From Acidimicrobiales bacterium (GTDB taxonomy: Bacteria; Actinomycetota; Acidimicrobiia; Acidimicrobiales; JAUJNH01), in NCBI GenBank assembly GCA_030448245.1, contig JAUJNH010000009.1:1-64000 (forward strand): a stretch of 64,000 nucleotides of DNA. The letters are read 5' to 3'. Shown here piece by piece: positions 53,167 to 61,898 of the stretch (positions within the stretch are counted from its first letter, which is position 1; every line of letters starts with the position of its first letter). The notes below the pieces were generated by a model. It saw only the letters and a list, made by a program, of their open reading frames with translations, was not told the DNA's origin and ran no database searches. The translations under genes were made by a program, and so were the position numbers.

Positions 53167-53988
53167 GTGGCCCAAACCGAAGAACTGCACCACGTCGACC
53201 TGCCGGGCCATGGGCCGCCAGTCGTGCTGGTGCACGGTCTGGCCTCCTGCCTGCGCCTCTGGGACGGTGTGGCCGCGCGCCTGCACGGGCTCGGCCACCG
53301 GGTGGTGGCCTGCGACCTGCGGGGCCACGGGCTGTCACCCAAGCCGGAGGGCCCCTACGACCTGCCCACCGTCGCCGCCGACCTCGCTGCCCTGATCGAG
53401 CAGCTCGAGATCGGCCCCTGCCTCCTGGCCGGCCAGTCCTACGGCGGGACGGTGGTGATGCAGGTGGCCGCGGACCGGCCCGACCTGGTCGACCGCATGG
53501 TCTGCGTCGACGGGGGCTTCCTCGACCTGGGCCGGCGTTACGCCGAGTGGGAGCGGTGCTGGAAGGAGCTGGCGCCCCCGCCCCTGACGGGCCGGCCGGT
53601 GGCCGCGCTCAGGCTGCGGATGCGATCCGAGCGGGCCGGATGGCCACCCGAGGCGCTCGAGGGCCAGCTGGCCTGCTTCGAGGTGCGCGCCGACGGGACG
53701 GTGGCACCGTGGCTCACCAAGGAGCGCCACCACGATGTGCTCCGCGGCCTGTGGTCGGTGGATGCACCGGCCCTGTGGGCGAGGATGTCGGCGGCGGTCC
53801 TGCTGGTGGTCGCCCAGCGCCCGGGCTCGCGGGCTCGAACGAAGAACCACGACGACGTCGAGCGCTGCCACGCCGTCCTGGCCGAGCACACCACCTCCAT
53901 GGTGATGTGGATGGACGGCGACCACGACCTCCACGCCCAGCAACCCGAGCCCGTCGCCCGCCTCATCCATGACTGGGCTGGGGGTTGA
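53167..53988 (+). CDS. alpha/beta hydrolase
   Basis: 273 residues. VVLVHGLASCLRLWDGV, VVACDLRGHGLSPKP and AGQSYGGTVVMQVAADRP (nucleophile Ser) are clear, and HDLHAQQP provides the His. A TAGCCT box ends 10 bases before the GTG; this is one of two divergent leaderless-type starts. Substrate unknown. Confidence 0.8.
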   Translation: MAQTEELHHVDLPGHGPPVVLVHGLASCLRLWDGVAARLHGLGHRVVACDLRGHGLSPKPEGPYDLPTVAADLAALIEQLEIGPCLLAGQSYGGTVVMQVAADRPDLVDRMVCVDGGFLDLGRRYAEWERCWKELAPPPLTGRPVAALRLRMRSERAGWPPEALEGQLACFEVRADGTVAPWLTKERHHDVLRGLWSVDAPALWARMSAAVLLVVAQRPGSRARTKNHDDVERCHAVLAEHTTSMVMWMDGDHDLHAQQPEPVARLIHDWAGG

Positions 53989-54051
53989 GCGGGCCGGGCG
54001 GCTGGAGCGACGAGGTCGCATCGAGCCCCCGGTGGCGCCTGGCAGGTTGGG

Positions 54052-55362
54052 GTGGTGAGCGGCCGTGGGTTGATCGTCGTCATGGGGTCCGGGGAGACGG
54101 CGCCGTCGATGGTGACGGTGCACCAGAAGGCCCTGGCCCGGGTGCCGAAGGACGTCCCGGCGGTGCTGCTCGACAGCCCCTACGGGTTCCAGGGCAACGC
54201 CGACGACCTCACCGCCCGCACCCTCGGCCACTTCCGCGAGCGGGTGGGCCGCGAGCTGGAGGTGGCCACCTTCCGGTCGACGGCCGCCACCGCCGATGCG
54301 GTCGCCCACGAGCGGTCATTGGCGTTGCTGCGCGAGGCCGGCTGGGCGTACGCCGGCCCGGGGTCGCCCTCCTACACGCTGCGCACCTGGGCCGCCAGCC
54401 CGGTGCCCGACCTGCTCGCAGGGGTGGTCGAACGGGGCGGGGTGCTGACCTTCTCCTCGGCGGCCGCCCTCACCCTCGGCGTCGCCACCGTCCCGGTCTA
54501 TGAGATCTACAAGGTCGGCGAGGAGCCCCGGTGGCTGGACGGGCTCGACCTGCTGGGCCGCCTGGTGGGGCTGCGCACCGCCCTCATCCCACACTGGGAC
54601 AACGCTGAGGGGGGGACCCACGACACCCGCTTCTGCTACCTGGGGGAATCCCGGCTGCACCGGATGGAGGCCGACCTGCCTGCTGTGACCTGTGTGGTGG
54701 GCGTCGACGAGCACACCGCTCTGCTGCTCGACCTCGAGGCGGACACGGCCGCGGTGACCGGTAGGGGGGCCGTGGTGGTGCGGGTCGCCGGCGCCGACGT
54801 GCTGACCCTTCCGGCCGGCGCCTCGGTCGCCCTCGACGAGCTCCGGGAGGCGGCCGAAGGTCGAGGCGCGGCCCCGGCAGCGGCCAGTGTCGGGCCCGGC
54901 CGTGGCGACCTCGCCGGCGACGGCGATGGCGGCCGTGCGGGCCGCGCGCCGGCTGTCGCCGAGGAAGTCGGGCGGGCCTCGCTGAGTCAGGACGCAGCGG
55001 TGGCCGAGGCCGCCTTTTCCACCGCCCTTGCGGCCCGGGATGCCGACGGGGCCCTGGCCGCGGTGCTCGCCCTGGAGGCGGCACTCGACGCCTGGGCCGC
55101 CGACCCCACCCAGTCCGACGAGCGGACCCGGGCCCGGGCCACCCTGCGCGGCATGCTCACCCGCTTGGGCCAGCTGGCGGCCGAGGGCATGGTCGACCGC
55201 CGCGACATCGTGGCCCCGTTCGTGACGGCCCTCCTCGACCTGCGCCTGGCCGCCCGCGCCGAGAAGCGGTGGGCCGACGCCGACGCCATCCGCGACGTCC
55301 TGGTCGCCGCCGCCATCGAGATCCGCGACCGCCCCGGCGCCACCGACTGGTCCGCCCTCTAG
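54052..55362 (+). CDS. peptidase S51-like domain fused to a CysRS-type C-terminal domain
   Basis: 436 residues in one frame. The N-terminal ~265 residues resemble cyanophycinase/peptidase S51-type class I amidotransferase folds: IVVMGSGETAPSMV, DSPYGFQGN, GPGSPSYTLRTW and a Ser-containing LTFSSAAALTLG. After a Gly/Ala linker, the last ~120 residues match the C-terminal helical domain of cysteinyl-tRNA synthetase (LLDLRLAARAEKRWADADAIRD). No aminoacylation core is present. Function unknown; could link cysteine or tRNA recognition to peptide hydrolysis. Confidence 0.75.
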   Translation: MVSGRGLIVVMGSGETAPSMVTVHQKALARVPKDVPAVLLDSPYGFQGNADDLTARTLGHFRERVGRELEVATFRSTAATADAVAHERSLALLREAGWAYAGPGSPSYTLRTWAASPVPDLLAGVVERGGVLTFSSAAALTLGVATVPVYEIYKVGEEPRWLDGLDLLGRLVGLRTALIPHWDNAEGGTHDTRFCYLGESRLHRMEADLPAVTCVVGVDEHTALLLDLEADTAAVTGRGAVVVRVAGADVLTLPAGASVALDELREAAEGRGAAPAAASVGPGRGDLAGDGDGGRAGRAPAVAEEVGRASLSQDAAVAEAAFSTALAARDADGALAAVLALEAALDAWAADPTQSDERTRARATLRGMLTRLGQLAAEGMVDRRDIVAPFVTALLDLRLAARAEKRWADADAIRDVLVAAAIEIRDRPGATDWSAL

Positions 55363-55383
55363 CCGACCACCGTCGTCGAGGGC

Positions 55384-56824
55384 TCAGCAGCCGAGGGTCC
55401 GCCGGGCTGCGGCCGCTCGTTCGGCGGCCCGGTTCCACTCGAGGAGGCCGCGGCGGGCGACCGTGGCGGCGCAGAGCCGCTCGACCACGTCGGCCCGCGT
55501 TTCCGGGGCGAGGCGGTCGAGGCGGGCGACGATGGCGGGGACGGCGTCGTCGCCCAAGCTGGCGAGGTAGGCCGCATCGACCTTGCCCCGGTCGAGGTCG
55601 CGGCGGGCCACCAGGGCGGCGGGGTCGGCCACGTTCCAGGTCAGCAGGCCGACCAGCGCCGCCGCCCCGACCGCCGCCGGCAGCCACGACCGGTGGCCGC
55701 CGACGCCCGCCGCCGCCACGGCGAGGAGCAGGAAGACCAGCCCGATCCACAGGGCTGCGCCCAGCGCGGCCAGCCGGAGGAGCGTGAGCCCGTAGGCGTT
55801 CTCGTAGAGGGAGAGGCGGTGCACGGCCAGGACCACGACCACCTCCGTCAGGGCCAGGGCGGCCAGCACGAGCACGGTCGACAGCCGGTCGCCGCGGGGG
55901 CTGCAGGCCCGCACGCAGAGCAGAACGACGGCGGTGAGGGCGGCCGCGGCCAGCAGCTGGAAGAAGCCGCGCCGGGCGTACTCGGCGTAGGTCAGTCCCT
56001 CCTCGGAGAGGATCCGGTCGGCCGCGCCGCCGGCCACCGCCAGCTGGGCGGCGGCGAACGCGGTGTAGACGCCGCAGAGGCCTCCCAGCACCATCCGCGC
56101 CTCCAGACGACCAAGGGCCGGCGGCGCCCCCAGCGGCAGGCTGGGGGTGCGGGCCGACGCGTGGCGCAGCACCGCCGCAGCCGCACCGCCCCCCACGCAC
56201 AGCAGGACGACGTGCAGGACGACGCTGTCGGCATCGGGAAGGTGGAGGAGCGAGGCGAACACCACGTCGGCCGACGCCAAGAGGGCGGTGAGGGCGGCCA
56301 CCACCGGCAGCCCGATGGCCACGCCTCGAGCGACGGCCCACCACCGGGCCCGGTGCGCTCCCCGTGGCGCCAGCGGCCGCAGCAGGAAGAGGGGCCCGAG
56401 CAGCCCGTGGGTGGCGGTGAGGGCCAGCCGGCCCGCCAGGCTGGGGAACGTCAGGTCGAGCAGGGTGCCGCCTCGGGCCAGGCCGGCGGCGGTGCCGACG
56501 AGCACGGCCGCGGCGGCGATGGCCGGCACCGCGACGGCATCACTGGCGCGAAGGCGAGGAAGGCGGTCACCACCGGCGCCAGCGCCAGCAGCGCTCGGGC
56601 CTGGCGGTTGGGGAAGCGGCGGGTGGCGACCAGGCTGGCGCACACCGCCGCAGGTACGGCCGCGGCCGCCAGGCCCAACACCCCGGAGCGCAGCGCGAGG
56701 TCGGCACCCACCGCCGCCACCAGGCAGGCGGCGATCACGGCGGCATCGGCCGGGCGGTCGACGTCGAGCGACGCCGGGGCTCGAACGGCACCGCGGGCGC
56801 GCTCGTCCACGGGGTGGTGGTCAT
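55384..56824 (-). pseudogene. DUF4153/DUF4173-like polytopic membrane protein, frameshifted
   Basis: About twelve hydrophobic segments and a C-terminal soluble part with WNVADPAALVARRDLDRGKVD and YLASLGDDAVPAIVARLDRL, typical of DUF4153/4173 proteins. The frame changes near 56550, where AFLAF joins LRASDAVAVP; one added base restores 476 codons from GTG 56810. ATG 56824 has the better ribosome binding site (GAGGAG) but is in another frame and would need a second shift. Probable sequence error or recent damage. Confidence 0.6.
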
Positions 56825-56854
56825 GTGGTCTCCTCAGGTTTCGCGACGGTGGGG

Positions 56855-57587
56855 TCAGGGGGTGGGGAGCTCGACTCGGACGAGACAGCCCGAGGGCCGG
56901 CCCGGCAGGGCCCGGATGGTGCCGCCGTGGAGGTCGACGATCCAGCGGGCGATGGCCAGCCCGAGACCGCTCCCGCCGTCGATGCCGCGGTGGAAGCGCT
57001 CGAACACCCGCTCGGCGTCGGCCGCTGGGATCCCGGGGCCTTCGTCGGCCACCTCGACGGCGACCATGCCAGCCCGTGCGGCCGGACCTGCCTTCAGCCG
57101 CACCACGCCTCCGGGCGGGCTGTGGCGGATGGCGTTCTCCAGGAGGTTGGCCACCACCTGGTGGATTCGCTCCGGGTCGCCGTTGGCCTTGCAGCCGGGC
57201 TCGACCTCGAGGATCAGCTGGGTGCCCGGGCTGAGGAGGCGGGCCTCGTCGGCCGCGCCTTCGAGGACGTCGCCGAGGGCGAACGGGACGTGCTCCACCA
57301 CCTCGGTGCCGGCCTCGAGCCGCGAGAGGTCGAGCACCTGGGTCACCAGGCGGCCGAGGCGCTCGGTGGCCCGCAGCATCGTGGCCAGGACCTCGGGGTC
57401 CGGCGCCTCGACGCCGTCCACCAGGTTCTCCAGCCGGGCCTGGAGGGCGGCGAGCGGCGTCCGCAGCTCGTGGCTGACGTCGGCCAGGACCGCCCGCCGC
57501 TGCCGGTCGACCTGGGCCAGCTACGATGCCCAGCTTCACCTTGATCGAGCGGAGCCGGTCGAGGGGGCGCAGGCTCACCGCGTCCAC
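56855..57587 (-). pseudogene. histidine kinase with sensor and HAMP region deleted
   Basis: The start (GTG 57587; LRPLDRLRSIKVKLGIV) matches the N-terminus of an actinobacterial HAMP-type kinase. Right after it the sequence jumps to LAQVDRQRRAVLADVSHELRTPL, with a TAG at the junction and a different frame. The transmembrane helices and HAMP, about 100 or more residues, are missing. The kinase core is intact: HELRTPL, NLLENAIRHS, DEGPGIP, GSGLGLAIAR. A deletion has cut the gene; a start at GTG 57438 could still give a soluble kinase core lacking the His. Next to its response regulator. Confidence 0.7.
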
Positions 57588-57621
57588 CGCAGCCCTGCGA
57601 CGGGCGGCTCGTTCGACCGGC

Positions 57622-58320
57622 TCACGGGGCGCACCCCGCCGCTGGCACGTCCTCGATCGAGTAGCCGACGCCGTGCACGGTGCGGACCAGGCCGTCGCCC
57701 AGCTTGCGCCGCAGGGACCGGACGTGACTGTCGACGGTCCGGATGCCGCTGCCGTCCCGGTAGCCCCAGACCTCGGTCAGCAGCTGCGTCCGGGTCAGCA
57801 CGGTGCCCGGGCGGGCGGCCAGGCAGGCGAGCAGGTCGAACTCGGTGGGGGTGAGGTGCACCACCTCGCCGTCGCGGCGCACCCGCCGGGCGGCGCGGTC
57901 CAGCTCGACCGCGCCCACCTGCTCCGGCGCCGATCCGCTGGCCGCCGCCTCAGCCGCCCTGGCGGCCCGGCGCAGCAGCGCCCGCACCCGGGCCACCAGC
58001 TCCCGGGGGCTGAACGGCTTGGTCAGGTAGTCGTCGGCACCCACCTCGAGGCCCACCACCAGGTCCAGCTCGGCGTCGCGGGCCGTGAGCATGAGGACCG
58101 AGACCGGCCGGTCCCGCTGGATGCGGCGGCACACCTCGAGCCCGTCGAAGCCGGGGAGCATGACGTCGAGGATCACCAGGTCGGGCCGCACCCGCTCGAC
58201 CAGCGCCACCGCCGACGGCCCGTCACCGGCCACCTCGACCTCGAGGCCCTCGTTGCGCAGGCGGGCGGCCACGGCGTCGGCGATCGCCGCCTCGTCCTCG
58301 ACCACCACGACGGTTGCCAC
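57622..58320 (-). CDS. OmpR-family response regulator
   Basis: 232 residues. Receiver domain with VVEDEAA, LVILDVMLPGFDG and YLTKPFSPREL, then a winged helix of OmpR/PhoB type (LTPTEFDLLACLAARPG, TVDSHVRSLRRKLGDG, VHGVGYSIED). GTG 58320 follows a gap to tRNA-Glu. The cognate kinase downstream is damaged. Confidence 0.88.
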   Translation of the reverse strand: MATVVVVEDEAAIADAVAARLRNEGLEVEVAGDGPSAVALVERVRPDLVILDVMLPGFDGLEVCRRIQRDRPVSVLMLTARDAELDLVVGLEVGADDYLTKPFSPRELVARVRALLRRAARAAEAAASGSAPEQVGAVELDRAARRVRRDGEVVHLTPTEFDLLACLAARPGTVLTRTQLLTEVWGYRDGSGIRTVDSHVRSLRRKLGDGLVRTVHGVGYSIEDVPAAGCAP

Positions 58321-58446
58321 CCCCGCAGTGTGCCCGCCCTGGTGTGCAGCGGTCCCGCGCGCCATGTGGAGATCCCGTGCAGGCGCTAGGCGCTGGCCGC
58401 GGGCCCGGTCGTGCGCTACCGTGAACCTTCGCCCACAGCGGGGCTC

Positions 58447-58519
58447 GCCCCCATCGTCTAGCGGCCCAGGACACCGCCCTTTCAAGGCGGCAGCACGGGT
58501 TCGAATCCCGTTGGGGGTG
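58447..58519 (+). tRNA. tRNA-Glu (UUC)
   Basis: Acceptor GCCCCCA/TGGGGGT (first pair G-T), anticodon loop CTTTCAA (TTC) and T-loop TTCGAAT. No CCA is encoded. First of three tRNAs in a row. Confidence 0.95.
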
Positions 58520-58533
58520 CGGTTGACAACCAA

Positions 58534-58607
58534 GGACCTGTGGAGCAGTTGGAGTGCTCGCCACCCTGTCAAGGTGGAGGTCGCGGGTTCAAGTCCCGTC
58601 AGGTCCG
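58534..58607 (+). tRNA. tRNA-Asp (GUC)
   Basis: Acceptor GGACCTG/CAGGTCC, anticodon loop CTGTCAA (GTC), T-loop TTCAAGT. The D-loop is of usual type; no CCA is encoded. Confidence 0.95.
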
Positions 58608-58612
58608 CTCTC

Positions 58613-58688
58613 GGTCGGGTAGCTCAGTTGGTAGAGCGCGCGCCTGAAAAGCGCGAGGTCACCGGATCGACGCCGGTCCCGACCACCA
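58613..58688 (+). tRNA. tRNA-Phe (GAA) with encoded CCA
   Basis: Acceptor GGTCGGG/CCCGACC, anticodon loop CTGAAAA (GAA), and an encoded CCA at 58686-58688. The T-loop reads ATCGACG, i.e. position 54 is A instead of the near-universal T. Confidence 0.93.
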
Positions 58689-58886
58689 CGAAGGTCCAGG
58701 ACAGGGCCCTGGCGACGCGCCGTGAGTCCCGGAACAGCCGCTCAGGTGCGAAGCCTCCCGTTTCCACAGTGCCACCGGTCCCGCCGTTCTCGAGCAGCTG
58801 TTTCCATGCGCTGGAAGGAACATGACACCTGCTCCGACGGCCGGGCCGCCAGCCCCGTTCGTCCTACGGTCGTGTTCGTGTGGGCG

Positions 58887-59759
58887 TCAGTGGAACACGG
58901 CGGCCAGGCCCCGGCCTCGCTGCACGGAGGGTGGGTCCTCGCCCCGCTGCCACAGGCGGCAGAGCAGGACCCGCCAGCACAGGACCAGGAAAGCTGCGAA
59001 GAGGAGCCCCCCGATCGAGGTGCGGACCACCACCTCGAGCGGCCCGGCATCGGAGAGGTCGTTCCCCTGGACGTACCGGGGGCCTCCCCAGACGGGCTGG
59101 AAGGGGGCCCGGTCGGCGAGCCGGGCCCGCAGGAACCAGGTGACCATCCGGCCGAGGCCGTAGAAGCAGAAGCCCTGGTAGAGGAGCAGCAGCCCCCGCT
59201 CGGGCAGCCGCAGGTGACGGTGCAGCCACCCCCACGCCCGAGGGTCGGCGGGAACGATGACGTTGCGGAAGTACTCGGGGCGGAGGGTCCTCGAGGCGAA
59301 GGCGGCCAGCATCAGCAGCCAGAACAGGTCCCAGACGCCGCCCAGGCTGCTGTAGTAGGCCGTCGCGTCGCCGTAGCGCCCCAGGGACGCTGCGTGCTTC
59401 CACATGCCGATGGTCACGGGCTCGGTGGAGAACGGGAAGAAGGGCATGACGCCGGCCGAGTCGCAGATGTCGGTGAGCACGTGGGCCCACTGGCCGATGA
59501 GGATCCCCATCGCCCAGCTGCGGCTCCGGGTGAGCCCGAGGACCAGGCCGGCGCCCAGCACCCCGAAGATGAACGAGTGGGTGAAGCCGACCCCCGGCCA
59601 GCCCCGGTGGAAGTGGGCAGGGTCGGACGACGAGTAGACGAACGCCTTTGTGAACAGGTCGGGCCCGAACGTGCCCAGGGCGATGGCCAGGAACGACGCC
59701 TTCAGCCCCACGTGCTTCTGCAGGAAGTAGTTCTCGAACTCGTGGGCGGCCCAGCTCAT
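58887..59759 (-). CDS. DUF457-like membrane-bound metal hydrolase
   Basis: 290 residues with about six membrane segments. FGPDLFTKAF, HFHRGWPGVGFTHSFIFG and WAHVLTDICDS place His and Asp residues as in the YdjM/DUF457 family of membrane metal-dependent hydrolases. It overlaps the next small gene by 4 bases. Function unknown. Confidence 0.75.
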   Translation of the reverse strand: MSWAAHEFENYFLQKHVGLKASFLAIALGTFGPDLFTKAFVYSSSDPAHFHRGWPGVGFTHSFIFGVLGAGLVLGLTRSRSWAMGILIGQWAHVLTDICDSAGVMPFFPFSTEPVTIGMWKHAASLGRYGDATAYYSSLGGVWDLFWLLMLAAFASRTLRPEYFRNVIVPADPRAWGWLHRHLRLPERGLLLLYQGFCFYGLGRMVTWFLRARLADRAPFQPVWGGPRYVQGNDLSDAGPLEVVVRTSIGGLLFAAFLVLCWRVLLCRLWQRGEDPPSVQRGRGLAAVFH

Positions 59760-59971
59760 CCGGGGTTCTTCGACCGCGACGACCCGAGGAGGCGGGGCAG
59801 CAGGTAGAGGGCGAGCAGCAGGAACAGGGGCCCGACGATCCAGTTCAGGACGACGCTCTTCACGACGTAGCCCAGCCCGATGTAGACGACCAGCGTCGCC
59901 AGGTAGGCAGCCGCCGAGGGGCCCCCGCTCGGCGCCTCCCTCGAGTCCTCGACCTCGGCCCCGGAGGTCAC
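59756..59971 (-). CDS. small membrane protein
   Basis: 71 residues. A polar start and two hydrophobic segments (AYLATLVVYIGLGYVV and IVGPLFLLLALYLLPRLL), then a basic end. It overlaps its neighbours on both sides by 4 bases, so the three genes form one coupled unit. Confidence 0.55.
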   Translation of the reverse strand: MTSGAEVEDSREAPSGGPSAAAYLATLVVYIGLGYVVKSVVLNWIVGPLFLLLALYLLPRLLGSSRSKNPG

Positions 59972-60240
59972 GTGCCGAGCAGCGCTCCCTGCGGCGAGGC
60001 GGGCTCTCGAGGAGAACCGGCCGTCGGTGTCTCAGGAGGCCGCCCCAGGACGAGGGCGGGGTCGTGGCCGAGCGAGCGCAGGAACCCGGCGTTGGCCGCG
60101 TAGGCCGCTGACCTGCGCTCTAAGGTCGTGCGGCCGCTGACCACGTCCTTCGCCCGCCGGGCCACGGCGACGGCCGCGGTGCCGGCACCCACCGCACCGA
60201 GGAGGAGGCTGTCGGCGTTCGTGACGCAGCTTCCGCACAT
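59968..60240 (-). CDS. small protein with N-terminal Cys pair
   Basis: 90 residues starting MCGSCVTNADSLLLGAVGAGTA in part: a CxxC at the N-terminus, a short hydrophobic segment, then a basic and polar tail. First gene of a three-gene coupled unit. No family recognised. Confidence 0.5.
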   Translation of the reverse strand: MCGSCVTNADSLLLGAVGAGTAAVAVARRAKDVVSGRTTLERRSAAYAANAGFLRSLGHDPALVLGRPPETPTAGSPREPASPQGALLGT

Positions 60241-60273
60241 GGGGCTGACGCTACCGTCCCGCCGGAGCCGCCA

Positions 60274-61026
60274 TCAGGACGCCTCGAGCACCTCGTTGAG
60301 CACGCCGGCCTTCAGGCTGACGAAGGCCGGGTCGGCCAGGGTGTGGCGGCCCCGATCGGACCCGAACGGCACGTCCCGCAGGGCCACCACCTTGGCCGGG
60401 CGGGCGGAGAGCAGGCCCAGCTGGTCACCCAGGAGCAGCGCCTCGTCGACGTCGTGGGTGACCAGGACGGTGGTGGTGGGCCGCTCGGCCAGCAGGCCGC
60501 GCACCCATTCGTGCATGCGGAGGCGGGTCTGGGCGTCGAGGGCGCCGAAGGGCTCGTCGAGGAGCAGCAGGGGCGGCCGGTTGGCGAGCACCTGGGCGAT
60601 GGCGGCCCGTTGGCGCATGCCCCCGGACAGCTGGCGGGGCAGGGCGTCGGCGAAGTCGCTCAGGCCCGTCGCGGCGAGGAGCTCGGTGACGGTCTCGGCC
60701 GCCTGGCGGTCGCCCCGGTCGCGGGGGCCGAACCCCACGTTCTGGCGGACGGTCAGCCAGGGGAACAGGGTGCCGGCCTGCGCCACCATCCCCCGGGTGG
60801 GCGAAGGACCGGTCACCGGCTCGCCGTCGACGGTGACGGTGCCGGCGTCGAACGACTCGAACCCGGCCATCACCCGCAGGAGGGTCGACTTGCCGCACCC
60901 GCTGGGCCCCAGGAGCGCCAGCGTGCGCCCGGCCGAGACGTCGAGGTCGATCCCGTCGAGGACCGGCAGCGACCCGAACGACTTGCAGACCCCCTTGGCC
61001 ACCAGCCGGCCGAGCGCTTCGGTCAC
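60274..61026 (-). CDS. SsuB/TauB-type ABC ATP-binding protein
   Basis: 250 residues. Walker A GPSGCGKST, signature LSGGMRQRAAIAQ, Walker B LLLLDEPFGALD and H-loop VTHDVDEALLLGD are intact. GTG 61026 overlaps the permease by 4 bases. With permease and binding protein it forms a nitrate/sulfonate/taurine-class importer. Confidence 0.88.
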   Translation of the reverse strand: MTEALGRLVAKGVCKSFGSLPVLDGIDLDVSAGRTLALLGPSGCGKSTLLRVMAGFESFDAGTVTVDGEPVTGPSPTRGMVAQAGTLFPWLTVRQNVGFGPRDRGDRQAAETVTELLAATGLSDFADALPRQLSGGMRQRAAIAQVLANRPPLLLLDEPFGALDAQTRLRMHEWVRGLLAERPTTTVLVTHDVDEALLLGDQLGLLSARPAKVVALRDVPFGSDRGRHTLADPAFVSLKAGVLNEVLEAS

Positions 61027-61889
61027 GTGTCGCTCCAGCTGACGAAGCGCCGTGACAGCAGCCGCAGCAACCGGTCGGCGGCGAAGCCGATCACGGCGAA
61101 GACGAGGATGCCCACGATGATCTGCTCGGTGCGGCCGGCCTCGCGAGCGGCGTTCATCATGGCTCCCACCCCGTCTGTGGTGCCGCCCAGCTCGCCGATG
61201 ATGACGCACGTCCAGGCCAGGGTGAGCGACAGGCGGAGGCCGGTGACGATCTCGGGGAGGGCGCTCGGCAGGTACACCCGCCGCCACAGGCGCGATCGCG
61301 GCGTCCCCAGCATCCGCGCCGCCTCGATCTGGGCCGCGGGCACCCGGGCCACGCTGTCGGTGGTGGCCACGAGCACGGGCCAGAGCGCCCCGATGAAGAT
61401 GAGGATCTTGCCCGAGGTCGGGTTCACGCCGAACCAGACGGCGGCGAGCGGGAGCCAGGCGAACAGCGGGACGGCCCTGAGGGCGTTGGTGAACGGGTCG
61501 AGCAGGTCGGCCACCCACCTGGACAGCCCCAGGCCCAGACCGAGGACCACCCCGACGACCACGGCCACGACCCACGCCTGCCCGCAGCGGCCGAGGCTGG
61601 TGGCGAGGTGGCTCCAGCCGGCGCCCTTGAAGTACACGACGCCCGACAGGCCGGCGACGCGCTCGCCGAAGAAGAAGGCGTCGGCCGCGGTCAGCACCTC
61701 GTGGGGCGAGGGGATGATCGTGCGGGGCTTCAGCTCCCACTGCCACGCCAGCTGCCAGCAGACCAGGACCAGCAGCGGCACGATCAGGCCGAGAAGCCGC
61801 CGGGGCCGCCGACGGCCCCGCCGAGCGGCCGTCGCCGGGGTGACCACCACCCCCATCGGGGCGGCCACGCCCGCCAGGGTGTCGCTCAC
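61023..61889 (-). CDS. SsuC/TauC-type ABC permease
   Basis: 288 residues with six to seven membrane segments and the EAA loop (AARMLGTPRSRLWRRVYLPSALP in part). It forms an operon with the ATPase and the binding protein. Confidence 0.88.
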   Translation of the reverse strand: MSDTLAGVAAPMGVVVTPATAARRGRRRPRRLLGLIVPLLVLVCWQLAWQWELKPRTIIPSPHEVLTAADAFFFGERVAGLSGVVYFKGAGWSHLATSLGRCGQAWVVAVVVGVVLGLGLGLSRWVADLLDPFTNALRAVPLFAWLPLAAVWFGVNPTSGKILIFIGALWPVLVATTDSVARVPAAQIEAARMLGTPRSRLWRRVYLPSALPEIVTGLRLSLTLAWTCVIIGELGGTTDGVGAMMNAAREAGRTEQIIVGILVFAVIGFAADRLLRLLSRRFVSWSDT

Positions 61890-61898
61890 CGCAGCCCC

